Below, piece after piece: positions 28,320-36,342 of a DNA stretch of 64,000 nt. The stretch is from NCBI RefSeq assembly GCF_000196435.1, contig NC_010161.1, positions 1,919,501 to 1,983,500 on the forward strand, written 5' to 3'. The number at the start of each line of letters is the position of its first letter. The stretch's first letter is position 1. Position numbers and translations under genes: made by a program. This stretch comes from Bartonella tribocorum CIP 105476 (GTDB taxonomy: Bacteria; Pseudomonadota; Alphaproteobacteria; Rhizobiales; Rhizobiaceae). The notes beneath the pieces are model-generated. The model saw only the letters and a program-made list of their open reading frames with translations, was not told where the DNA came from and did no database searches.

Positions 28320-28520
28320 TTAAGCCCCTTTGCTTGTCTTTGTGGTAGAAACGGTTGGGGCCGCAGCAACAACGGGGGCTGTTTTTTCAGCAATCTGACC
28401 AAGAAGCAAAGGGTATTTTGCTGCCTCACCGCTTAAACGGATTTCTTCACCCTTGCCTGGTGAACGGTTGCCTGCAACAAAATCGGCATTGGTTAAAACA
28501 ACATAAGTGTTCTCATGCAT
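28320..28520 (-). CDS. Small phage protein, DUF2635/Mu gp38-like
   Basis: 66 residues starting MHENTYVVLTNADFVAGNRS, with LSGEAAKYPLLLGQIAEK and an alanine/threonine-rich tail. Size and position beside baseplate genes fit the Mu gp38 group. Function unknown; preceded by GGAG within 12 bases of the ATG. Confidence 0.55.
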   Translation of the reverse strand: MHENTYVVLTNADFVAGNRSPGKGEEIRLSGEAAKYPLLLGQIAEKTAPVVAAAPTVSTTKTSKGA

Positions 28521-28532
28521 GATAAAACTCCT

Positions 28533-29126
28533 TTAAAGGGGGGAAGAGGTTGTGGAAGGACCGATTTTGACCCCGCCGTGTTTATGGCTTGCGCCAACAG
28601 AAATTTGATTGTGCTGCAAATCTTCTGCTTCAATCTGTACACTGCCCGTTAATGCAACACGGGTTGCTTGATGAGAAAGCACCAGACCTTGTGCACTCAA
28701 ATGGATTTGGTTTTCTCCATGGGAGAGAATAAGTTCATCTTTTGTCATCCGCAAAGCGCCCCCCGCATAACAGAGCGCAAGCTCTTGCGGCGAGCGTGCG
28801 GGGTTAGGCATATCCTCACTATAGCTATCGCGTACAACCAGAGAGGCGGAGCCAATTTCACCATGGGGGTTCAACAACCGCACCGGATCACCAACATTGA
28901 AAGGCATATTGCTGGAAACAGCCCCCGCCGCTTCTTGTGCTTGCAGCCAAGGCGATAAAACCGCTTGTCCATTGGCACTCTCAGAGAAAAGTTTCACCCG
29001 CACCCTATGACCATCAACTTCTGCAACCCGCCCGATCATGTGTTGGTTGGCAAGACAGCGTTCAAGCGCATCAAGACGCTTCATAATTTGTCGAAAGGTA
29101 TCGCTTAAGAGATGTGCATCATTCAT
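28533..29126 (-). CDS. Baseplate assembly protein V (spike, gpV family)
   Basis: Central spike of the baseplate, 197 residues. N-terminal helix with LKRL-type pattern, then the OB-like MIGRVAEVDGHRVRVKLF (about 31-48) and the C-terminal repeat region ending in HKHGGVKIGPSTTSS. Such H-x-H near the end can bind metal in P2 and Mu spikes. Overlaps the DUF1834 gene by 4 bases. Confidence 0.88.
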   Translation of the reverse strand: MNDAHLLSDTFRQIMKRLDALERCLANQHMIGRVAEVDGHRVRVKLFSESANGQAVLSPWLQAQEAAGAVSSNMPFNVGDPVRLLNPHGEIGSASLVVRDSYSEDMPNPARSPQELALCYAGGALRMTKDELILSHGENQIHLSAQGLVLSHQATRVALTGSVQIEAEDLQHNQISVGASHKHGGVKIGPSTTSSPL

Positions 29127-29665
29127 GCCCCCACCTCATTGTCTAAATAAATCAACCCAGCTTTGAGTTGTCCCGCATCAGCAAAAATATCCTGTCCCAA
29201 ATGATATAAATCTTGGTGCCATTCCACCACACTGATCGATACACCACGCTGCTTAATCGCCGCAGAGATAATGGGATCAATTGACACATCCCGCGGGGCA
29301 CTTAAATGTGTCAATCCCCACAATTGTCCGCTATGGCATAAAACCGCGATAGCTTCTGCCAAAAGCCAACTTTGGATATCACGCTCTTTACCCGTGGTAA
29401 TAATAAAAGCCCCTAAATGGAGATCCGCACTCTGCTGTCCAGACGCCACAGAAGTTAAGCGACTTTCTAAAACCGCAACACGCACAGCTGGTGCCACAAG
29501 CATTTGTGTTTCAAGCTCTTCTAAATTAAAGCGTCCAAATTGACAGGCACAATCGCGCACATCTGGCAAAGCGCGTTTAAGGCTCTTTATCACCGCCTCA
29601 CGAAACGCATTAATACGCCCTGCTTGCTTGATCATTTGACTCACGAAAAGATCCTTCCCAACCAA
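29123..29665 (-). CDS. Tail-associated protein, DUF1834 (Mu gp37-like)
   Basis: 180 residues. The N-terminal INAFREAVIKSLKRALPD, middle VRVAVLESRLTS and AEAIAVLCHSGQLWGL fit the Mu gp37/DUF1834 family, placed between the tail completion protein and the spike as in Mu. A start at M11 (MIKQAGRINAF) is also possible. It overlaps the upstream gene by 25 bases. Confidence 0.7.
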   Translation of the reverse strand: MVGKDLFVSQMIKQAGRINAFREAVIKSLKRALPDVRDCACQFGRFNLEELETQMLVAPAVRVAVLESRLTSVASGQQSADLHLGAFIITTGKERDIQSWLLAEAIAVLCHSGQLWGLTHLSAPRDVSIDPIISAAIKQRGVSISVVEWHQDLYHLGQDIFADAGQLKAGLIYLDNEVGA

Positions 29666-30135
29666 TCCTCTGCTGCTTTGACAATTTCCACTTTATTTTG
29701 CTCTGAAAGCCCCAAATAAGGGCGCGCCGGCATGGTCACTTGCGGCACACACACAAAACGCTGTGCTTTGCTGCTTTTCAGAAAAAAGCGAAGGGTTTTG
29801 CCATTTTTGGGGCGAATAACCCCACCCAATTGATGAATCCGCGCATAAACCAACCCACTCCCCACCATCACCTTTTCTGGTGAAGCTTTCATATCAATGG
29901 AGCGTGAGAGCGCCCCACTGGCAAAAAGAATGGAGGTACGGGCATGATTGTTTTTCCACTTTTCTCCTTGGGGAGAGGTTTTTTCACTTTGAATCCGCCG
30001 CCTTGTGCTCTCTTGAATGAGGCGTCCAACCCCTTGTGCTAAAGTCCCCATCGAGCTATCAGCTCCCTTTTGTAAAAAGGATAAGGCCGCTTCAAGCCCT
30101 GTCTCTTTAATCTCAATATGGGTTGAAACAGACAT
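29641..30135 (-). CDS. Phage virion morphogenesis/tail completion protein (Mu gpG / P2 gpS)
   Basis: 164 residues with the family block YARIHQLGGVIRPKNGKTLR at about 98-117, followed by PQVTMPARPYLGLSE. This protein stabilises the head-tail or tail completion stage. Follows the DUF1320 gene by 1 base. Confidence 0.87.
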   Translation of the reverse strand: MSVSTHIEIKETGLEAALSFLQKGADSSMGTLAQGVGRLIQESTRRRIQSEKTSPQGEKWKNNHARTSILFASGALSRSIDMKASPEKVMVGSGLVYARIHQLGGVIRPKNGKTLRFFLKSSKAQRFVCVPQVTMPARPYLGLSEQNKVEIVKAAEDWLGRIFS

Positions 30136-30136
30136 G

Positions 30137-30562
30137 TTACCTTCCCATCAAACGCGGTTTAGCAGTAAAAAAAGCCCCATCACGCACGGGACCATCTTCG
30201 CTCATAATTTTAGGCTCATCGCCCCCCAAACCCGCCTTGCCTTCCGCAATGCGTTTCAGCAAATCAACCGCCTGTTTGTAACGATCTTCAATGGTGGTGG
30301 TCAGTGCCGTATGGCGTATGGCTAAATTATAAACAGCAATATTGACACAAATCATGCTGAGAGCCGCCGGCTGTCCAACAATGGGGACACAGTAGCGATG
30401 AGACAAATGCACATCAATCTCACCACTTGCTTGGTTTAGAGCAAGGGCAATAGCTTGATCTAAAAGCACTGGATCAGAATTCTCATCATCAAAAGCACAT
30501 AAGTCTTTTAAGAAATCATCACCCCAGAGCTCTTCAATCAATGTTTTGCTTGCATACGCCAT
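30137..30562 (-). CDS. Head-tail connector, DUF1320 (Mu gp36-like)
   Basis: 141 residues starting MAYASKTLIEELWGDD, with LDQAIALALNQASGEIDVHL and RYCVPIV, all typical of Mu gp36. Probably part of the neck between portal and tail. It starts 15 bases after the capsid gene stop. Confidence 0.85.
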   Translation of the reverse strand: MAYASKTLIEELWGDDFLKDLCAFDDENSDPVLLDQAIALALNQASGEIDVHLSHRYCVPIVGQPAALSMICVNIAVYNLAIRHTALTTTIEDRYKQAVDLLKRIAEGKAGLGGDEPKIMSEDGPVRDGAFFTAKPRLMGR

Positions 30563-30577
30563 CTTTTAAAGATTCCC

Positions 30578-31543
30578 TTAAACAACATCTTGCAGCAACA
30601 CACCGGCATCTTTTGCAGCGACCAATTCACACACCCGTTCACCCACACGCACCCGTTTACCACCCGATAAACCAATATCTGGATCAGAGATCACCCCAGA
30701 GATACGCTCACCCAATTGAGCACTAAAGCCCCAGCTAATCACCGAACCATCCGCCTGTTGCTTGGTAGGATCAATATAAAGCAGAGCAATCTTATTGCCC
30801 CAAACGCGCGCCAATTGCGCCGTACGCCCTTTGCGAGCTAAATTCACTTGCGATTCACCAATGAGTAAACGATCGGGGTGTATTTCCATCAGATCAGCAA
30901 ATTGCGCTTTGGTGACAAAACCATCAGCAGTACCACCCCCTTTAACGGCTTTGATGATTTTAGGGTGGCGTTTGAGTTTTGACCAAACAACTTTGCCCAT
31001 CACAAGGGTGTTGGGCGTATAGATGAGACTTTTATCCATGGCCTCATCTAAAACAGCATAAGGGTCTGATTTCTCATAATCACTAAACTTATCCTCGCCT
31101 TTAAGCGTCATCACCCGCTCTGGCGCATAATTTTTATTGTCTTGCACAAGCGCTGCCACCCGCACTTCACGCCCCAATTCCAGCAAATTGGCAAGTCCTT
31201 CCACAGCTGTCTTTTCGGGGTTATAACGAGAGCGCTTTTCTGCCCGTGCGCGAGCTGCTGCCTCAATATCGGAATTGGGAATGAGATCATCAAGCCCGTA
31301 ATCTTTGACACTGGCTTCCCGTTCAAAGGCAGAAAATTCTACCACATTCGGGCGTCCTTTTCGCCCAACCTCAAGTTCAGGAACGGTAAAATTTTCCGCT
31401 AGAGGAAACTCACTATATTTAAACACCTCACTTAAAACAGAAACGCGGGGCAAAACTTTATCGCCAATAAGAGAACCTGCTGGATTGCGATACCCAATAG
31501 CAATGGCGGTAAGTGTTGGATCAATGGGAAAAGGTCTATTCAT
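30578..31543 (-). CDS. Major capsid protein (Mu-like)
   Basis: 321 residues, the size expected for a Mu-like HK97-fold shell protein. Recognisable parts: LTAIAIGYRNPAGSLIGDKV at the start, FSAFEREASVKDYGLDDLIP, PNTLVMGKVVWSKLKRHPKI about residue 175, and ALLYIDP. Head-operon position after protease/scaffold and DUF2190 genes supports the call. Confidence 0.88.
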   Translation of the reverse strand: MNRPFPIDPTLTAIAIGYRNPAGSLIGDKVLPRVSVLSEVFKYSEFPLAENFTVPELEVGRKGRPNVVEFSAFEREASVKDYGLDDLIPNSDIEAAARARAEKRSRYNPEKTAVEGLANLLELGREVRVAALVQDNKNYAPERVMTLKGEDKFSDYEKSDPYAVLDEAMDKSLIYTPNTLVMGKVVWSKLKRHPKIIKAVKGGGTADGFVTKAQFADLMEIHPDRLLIGESQVNLARKGRTAQLARVWGNKIALLYIDPTKQQADGSVISWGFSAQLGERISGVISDPDIGLSGGKRVRVGERVCELVAAKDAGVLLQDVV

Positions 31544-31555
31544 TTTTAGCCTCGA

Positions 31556-31897
31556 TTAATTAATTTTAAAAGAAATAACATCACCAGCAGAGCCATCACT
31601 CATGGCAATACCAATGGTGCGGTCTGCTGCTTCTGCCTTTATGGCGTGCCCTTTGGGGTCAGAGGTCAAAAAATCACCAAAGGAAACATTGCCCCCACAG
31701 ATCACTTCGCCCCAGCCACATTGACCAACATCAAGCATCTCACCAGCCTTTGCACTCAAAGAGCCGGCAGTGCCTAATAATTTATCACCCTTTCCAGAAG
31801 CCGTTGCCACCATTCCCTCAGTTCGTGCTGCAACAATGCAATAAGGTGAAATTTCCCCAGCAGCGCGAAAAGATTTAATCAAAATCATCGTACTCAT
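31556..31897 (-). CDS. DUF2190 head protein (capsid decoration type)
   Basis: 113 residues, small, glycine/alanine-rich and beta-strand-like: IVAARTEGMVATASGKGDKL and GNVSFGDFLTSDPKGHAIKA are usual for DUF2190. These lie beside capsid genes in Mu-like phages and are probably decoration or stabilising proteins. Start overlaps the protease stop by 4 bases. Confidence 0.8.
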   Translation of the reverse strand: MSTMILIKSFRAAGEISPYCIVAARTEGMVATASGKGDKLLGTAGSLSAKAGEMLDVGQCGWGEVICGGNVSFGDFLTSDPKGHAIKAEAADRTIGIAMSDGSAGDVISFKIN

Positions 31898-32373
31898 AAT
31901 GGGCGCTCCTTTTGTTCACAAATATGATCGACCGCTTGGCTAATAGTGATGTCGAAGCCTTTTTTCTTCTGCTCTTCCTGATAATGACGTGCCGCAACAG
32001 CAACCTCTTCTGGCGCAAGCTTTGGTTCTTGTGCTAAGGCACACACTTCTAGAGGGCTTGTTGAGGCAAGCGCCGGCAATTTTTCTATCAAACTTTTAAA
32101 ATGCTCCATCCCCCCTTCAAGGCTACAGAGCGCACGATATTCTGCGCGGGCTGCCGGCAAAATCTTGCCCTCTTCAATGGTCTTGTCTAAAAGACTCTCA
32201 ATGGCACTGTTTTTTTGCTCTTCTTGCAAAAGCGCTAAATCTTCTCGCGCTTTTTTTAATTGGGTGCAAAGTTCCACGCGTTCCTTTTCGCGCGCTTTAA
32301 GCGTTGCTAAAACCTCATCCGCTTTAGCATCTTCTGCCAACGATAGTGCACTGGCAATGGCTGTCAAATCCAT
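31894..32373 (-). CDS. Probable internal-start scaffold protein (Mu gpZ-like)
   Basis: In frame within the protease gene. Two adjacent ATGs (32376 and 32373) follow a clear GGAG site (32380-32383, minus strand). The product begins MDLTAIASALSLAEDA and is about 159 residues of mostly helical, charged sequence. In Mu, gpZ is made the same way from the 3' part of gene I. Inferred from ribosome site and analogy. Confidence 0.6.
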   Translation of the reverse strand: MDLTAIASALSLAEDAKADEVLATLKAREKERVELCTQLKKAREDLALLQEEQKNSAIESLLDKTIEEGKILPAARAEYRALCSLEGGMEHFKSLIEKLPALASTSPLEVCALAQEPKLAPEEVAVAARHYQEEQKKKGFDITISQAVDHICEQKERPL

Positions 32374-32943
32374 CATTTTCTCCGTCAAAGTTATAGGGGG
32401 TATTTTGGGCTGTTCACGGCTTAAAGCCGTCATCACAAGGGCTGGACGATTGACCAGTCCAGCACCGGCTAAATTTAAAATTTCACCTTTCTTGGAATGG
32501 CGAAACTCAGGCGAAAGATAGCGATATTCTCGAGCAATAATTTTTTTGGTAGCCATATCTGTCCATTTAACCCGTCCCCAAATCGCACCATCCCGCTCTG
32601 CTAATTCTTCAATCCAGCCGCTTGCCGGCGCTTCCAAGCCATTTCTCGCACGGTGATGTTGTCCATGCTCATAATCAATCACAAGCGGTCCTTTATTGGC
32701 TGCAAAGGCTTTTAAAATAGTTTGCGGATTATAATGCCATTGTCGTCCATCACGTGCCTTCACATGGGGCGCTTTGGGCAACAACTCTACCCACTCAGGC
32801 GCTTGGCTAATGGTGGCGTCTTCAAATGAAATGTCTTGGCATAAAACGTCTGGACAGAGATCTATTAACGCAGCATGAAATGTCTCATCATAAAATGTCT
32901 GGGCATCCCCATCTTTTTGATCTTCGTGAAATTCCTGTTCCAT
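31894..32943 (-). CDS. Head maturation protease/scaffold (Mu gpI-like)
   Basis: 349 residues. The N-terminal two thirds hold the protease domain of the Mu I family (GPLVIDYEHGQHHRA about 92-106; IIAREYRYLSPEFRH about 145; GLVNRPALV). From about residue 190 the protein is a helical coiled-coil, lysine/glutamate-rich, typical of scaffold. An internal ATG probably makes the scaffold separately, see 31894-32373. First gene of the head operon, 67 bases below late-promoter site 2. Confidence 0.87.
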   Translation of the reverse strand: MEQEFHEDQKDGDAQTFYDETFHAALIDLCPDVLCQDISFEDATISQAPEWVELLPKAPHVKARDGRQWHYNPQTILKAFAANKGPLVIDYEHGQHHRARNGLEAPASGWIEELAERDGAIWGRVKWTDMATKKIIAREYRYLSPEFRHSKKGEILNLAGAGLVNRPALVMTALSREQPKIPPITLTEKMMDLTAIASALSLAEDAKADEVLATLKAREKERVELCTQLKKAREDLALLQEEQKNSAIESLLDKTIEEGKILPAARAEYRALCSLEGGMEHFKSLIEKLPALASTSPLEVCALAQEPKLAPEEVAVAARHYQEEQKKKGFDITISQAVDHICEQKERPL

Positions 32944-33201
32944 ACATTGCCTATTGCTTTACAATTGTCATTGGCAATACAATGCATGAAACCGCTTCAC
33001 CTTATAAGTCTGACAGTGTCAGTCAAAAGAGCATTTCTCAAAAAAGCACTCTTTTCCCTATTATTCTCCTTGTGAGAGAAACCCCCGTGCTAAACCATCC
33101 CATAAAATCGTTTTCAAAGGCACTTCAAAGGCGATAGAGCGCCGTTGTGAAGTGAGAGGTACAAATTATCACTCCACACAACAAAGCCTCTCTCAAGCCG
33201 T
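32944..33201 (-). other. Head-operon upstream region
   Basis: Non-coding. Holds the late-promoter dyad (33010-33022), a possible imperfect hairpin (33027-33055) and CAAAGG-type repeats near 33111-33132 similar to those at both phage ends. No supported ORF. Confidence 0.5.
33003..33027 (-). promoter_or_regulatory. Putative Mor-dependent late promoter, site 2 (head operon)
   Basis: Dyad CTGACAGTGTCAG (33010-33022), minus-strand flanks TTTTGA and ACTTATAA, the same block as at 21183 and 40634. It lies 67 bases upstream of the protease/scaffold start. Confidence 0.65.
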
Positions 33202-33551
33202 TTTTTTTTAAAGATTGCTTTTGAACGTTGAAACTGTTAGATTACCCACGAGGCGTGAGCCAGTTTTGCCAGGACGGTTTTACCGGATCTGCGAGGAGTT
33301 GACCGCCCTCCACGCCTTCCCGTTTTCCCCATCTCGACCCTTCTCCGCAAAGCCAACATGGTTTTTCTCAAAGTGCGTTTTTTTAAAGATTGCTTTTAAA
33401 CTTTTAAACTGTTAGATTACCCGCGAGGCGTGAGCCAGTTATACCAGGACGGCTTTGCCGGATCTGCGAGGAGTTGACCGCCCTCCACGCCTTCTCATTT
33501 TTCCTCACACACCAGTTCCTTCTTTGCAAAGCCAACAGAGCTTTACGGTGT
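33202..33551. repeat. Two tandem 175-bp repeats downstream of the MuF gene
   Basis: Copies at about 33202-33377 and 33377-33551 share long blocks: AAAGATTGCTTTT, the stretch with GAGGCGTGAGCCAGTT (from 33249 and 33424), and GATCTGCGAGGAGTTGACCG. The spacing is 175. No frame is open and started in both copies, so they look like non-coding repeats or relics. They separate muF from the head operon. Confidence 0.8.
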
Positions 33552-33554
33552 TCT

Positions 33555-34760
33555 TTACAACAACCGTTCATCCTTCTTTTCAGCCGCATCCAATAAGCGT
33601 CCAATTTCTCTAGAGCTCTTTTTATGCATGGAGGTCAACCACCATTCTTGTTTGCTTGCTACCCATTTGACCACAAAGCGCCACCATGCCCCACCACTTT
33701 CACCAAAAAACATAACACCCTGCGTATCTTTGCGTCTGATAACGCCATGGGGGCGAATGAGTGTTTGAATGGCACCACGAAAATCCTCCAAGTGAAGAGC
33801 TCGTGCTTGATGCTCTAACAAAATATGTTTTACGCTGTCTGAAGATAAGCGAATAAGAGAGTCCTCCGCTGCAAAAACATCACGCACCTTTTGGATCATG
33901 GGGGCAATGGGAATAAATCCACGTGGCATATGTCCTTCAAACATGGCTTCCAAAAGGGGTGAGCCCACAATATCTTCAATGGCAATGCGTTTCTGATTGT
34001 CCCCCATGGCGTCAATTTTATCACTCAAAAAATTGCTTAAATTTTGCGCACGATGTTTTCCAGGATTCAAATGCCAACCAGGATCAATCCCCTTTGGTAT
34101 CTTTTCAACGCGCCCCGTCCGCTTATTGCGCCAAACCCGCGTCTCCACATGGGGTGGCGCTGCCCCCTCTTCATAGCCTAAATTGTCTGCTTCATAACGG
34201 CTTACCTGTCGCACACTGCATTTACACCGCCAGCCATTGGGTGGATAAAGCCAATCCCAAATGGGATCATCAACAGGTGCCGTAAACCCCACCCAACTTT
34301 CATGTTCCAAACGCTTATGTTCTGAACTCGACAACGCATAGGTGAGATAAGGCAAAAATTCTTTATTATTTTGTGTGCGCTCCCACTCACCTGCCGCATG
34401 CGCACTCATGGTATTGGCCCAATAAACCGTTTCTAAGCGCCGCGGGCTGCCCAATTGCACCACACTCTTTTCACCCGTTTTCGGATCACGCGCTAATTTT
34501 TTCCCCCACCACCCTTTTTCCTGCAAAATCGGCATTAAATTTTTTTGAAACTCTTGAAAAGGAACTTGATGCTTTATCGCTTCTCCAACCGCTTGCTTAA
34601 AATCCTCTAAAATATCATAGCCTACCGATTTTGCCACCGTAAAGGAAAAGGCATGTTCTTCTGGTGCTATATCCCGCCAATCAAAACTTGGAACAAGCGC
34701 TTTGGCTTCAAAATAACGGGTCACCTCTTTAGGGGCCGTTTTAAAAAGTTCCTCATCCAT
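33555..34760 (-). CDS. MuF head morphogenesis protein with C-terminal nuclease-fold (PBECR-like) domain
   Basis: 401 residues from ATG 34760 (MDEELFKTAPKEV); an upstream in-frame start would add 7. The MuF domain spans about 30-215, with the family's RLETVYWANTMSAHAAGEW and WLYPPNGWRCKCSVRQVSRY. The C-terminal 115 residues (from about RLSSDSVKHILLEHQARALH to WWLTSMHKKSS) have the LS...KH...H start, a P-x-x-V strand and a late VTS/LTS strand. This is the layout of the phage Barnase/EndoU/colicin/RelE-type toxin domains described on MuF proteins. If so, it may be an RNase carried in the head. The catalytic residues cannot be assigned by eye. Confidence 0.8.
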   Translation of the reverse strand: MDEELFKTAPKEVTRYFEAKALVPSFDWRDIAPEEHAFSFTVAKSVGYDILEDFKQAVGEAIKHQVPFQEFQKNLMPILQEKGWWGKKLARDPKTGEKSVVQLGSPRRLETVYWANTMSAHAAGEWERTQNNKEFLPYLTYALSSSEHKRLEHESWVGFTAPVDDPIWDWLYPPNGWRCKCSVRQVSRYEADNLGYEEGAAPPHVETRVWRNKRTGRVEKIPKGIDPGWHLNPGKHRAQNLSNFLSDKIDAMGDNQKRIAIEDIVGSPLLEAMFEGHMPRGFIPIAPMIQKVRDVFAAEDSLIRLSSDSVKHILLEHQARALHLEDFRGAIQTLIRPHGVIRRKDTQGVMFFGESGGAWWRFVVKWVASKQEWWLTSMHKKSSREIGRLLDAAEKKDERLL

Positions 34761-36330
34761 GATACCCCAACCCACGTGCAATCATCTGCACCTTTGCCAA
34801 GCGTGCTGCCAAGGCATGATGATCCATCTCACCCAACAATTCATCTAAGCCTTTAAGGATATCCTCATAACTTTTAGCCTCTCTCACAAGCTTTTTAAAA
34901 GGTTCTAAAAGGGGTTCTAAATCCTCTTCCCAGTCGCTTAAAGCTTCTTCAGAAAGCCGATCCAATTCGTCGTGATGTTTCACGCCCTGCTCTCTTTCGC
35001 CCTGCTTTCTTGTCACAGAAATATCAACAACACCCCCACAATCAGCACAAACATCTGCCTTTTGTTGCCCGGCATCATCAGCTGTAAGGGAAGGAGCCTT
35101 TAAAACATCCTCTCCCTTTTTGGGTTGCGAAAAGCCAATCTTATTGCGCACTTCTTGCGCCCCCACACACAATCCTAAAGGAACAAGTTTTTCCAAAGCA
35201 TCACTGATGGCTTTAATATCTTCATTTTCCGAAATCGGCCAATAGACAAGCGGAGTGCGCTCTTGGGGTCCAAAATTAATCTCAACAAAGGGAACGATTA
35301 AATCACGATTAGTGGTCAAGGCTAATTGGCGTGCATCAGCTCTAGCAATATCATGGCGTACATTTTCATGAATGCGGGCTTGCGAAAAAGACGAACCATC
35401 GTCTGTCGTCATGGTTTGCCCCAATACCCCTTTAGAAATCTGCCGATCTAAATATTCAGCCTTCGCGGCAAAAACCGCATTGCCACTGCCCCCTGCTGCT
35501 TCAATAAACTCAATCTCCATCTCTTTGGGAATAATCGCCGCCGCATCACTGGATAAATCACGTACCGCTTGAATCAGAACCCGCCGCTCCTCATGAGAAG
35601 AGCTTGCCCCATATTTACCAACACGCAAAGGCATGCCATAAACTTCTAAAAATGCCATCCAATCTTTCAGCGTATAAGACTTGAAGAGAAAAGCCCAAGC
35701 CGCAAGACGTGCAAGTCCAGAACGAATAGGCAAACCGCTTTTAAGCTTGGGTCTGTGAATAGAAAATTTATAAGCAGGCAATTCACTTCCATACAAAGAC
35801 CCCTCTTCTTTTAAACGCAAATGAAAGCCATCCCGCCGATCCAATTGAAAAAACCGCTGGTCACGCCATTTCCAAGCAACCGGCCACCATTCCTTAGCAC
35901 TCTTGTCCCACAAAGTTTCAACAACCGCATAGCCTTTTCCCAAAGCATCTAACAAATCCGCCACATAATCATCAACAAAAGTCGGTGCACTGATCACTTC
36001 CCGCACCGCATCCGCTATCTTTTTATCCAATGCACTGTTGCTTGCGGCAATCACCCCAGGCTCCACCCCTGTGAGAGCATTTTTACGCATGCCAAGCACA
36101 GCACGATAATGCAAATCGCGCTCTTCCATATCATCAGCAAGTTGAAAAAACTGTTCTGGAGCCCCCCTTGCTGCCTGCTGCAAAATATCAGCAAGTTGCG
36201 CAGGCGTCAAACCACTCACAACAGTTTGTGACCACACATCACGAACACCCCCAATGGTAGGGCTTGCAACTTCCCGTTCCAATCCCTTTATCTTAAGAGC
36301 CCTGCCCCATTGGTCTAAAAGTTGTACCAT
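34753..36330 (-). CDS. Phage portal protein, DUF935 (Mu gp29)
   Basis: Portal through which DNA enters and leaves the head, 525 residues. Family features: GVRDVWSQTVVSGLTPAQLA about 27-46, DMEERDLHYRAVLGMRKNAL, KGYAVVETLWDKS, and FLEVYGMPLRVGKYG about 230-245. The C-terminal 100 residues are acidic and helical, with a CADCGG pair. Overlaps the MuF gene by 8 bases. Confidence 0.88.
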   Translation of the reverse strand: MVQLLDQWGRALKIKGLEREVASPTIGGVRDVWSQTVVSGLTPAQLADILQQAARGAPEQFFQLADDMEERDLHYRAVLGMRKNALTGVEPGVIAASNSALDKKIADAVREVISAPTFVDDYVADLLDALGKGYAVVETLWDKSAKEWWPVAWKWRDQRFFQLDRRDGFHLRLKEEGSLYGSELPAYKFSIHRPKLKSGLPIRSGLARLAAWAFLFKSYTLKDWMAFLEVYGMPLRVGKYGASSSHEERRVLIQAVRDLSSDAAAIIPKEMEIEFIEAAGGSGNAVFAAKAEYLDRQISKGVLGQTMTTDDGSSFSQARIHENVRHDIARADARQLALTTNRDLIVPFVEINFGPQERTPLVYWPISENEDIKAISDALEKLVPLGLCVGAQEVRNKIGFSQPKKGEDVLKAPSLTADDAGQQKADVCADCGGVVDISVTRKQGEREQGVKHHDELDRLSEEALSDWEEDLEPLLEPFKKLVREAKSYEDILKGLDELLGEMDHHALAARLAKVQMIARGLGYHG

Positions 36331-36342
36331 TTCATCATCCCA

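Noticed and set aside
33215..33415. Plus-strand frame of 66 codons over the 175-bp repeats
   Set aside because: Not maintained in the second repeat copy, against the direction of all late genes, no ribosome site.
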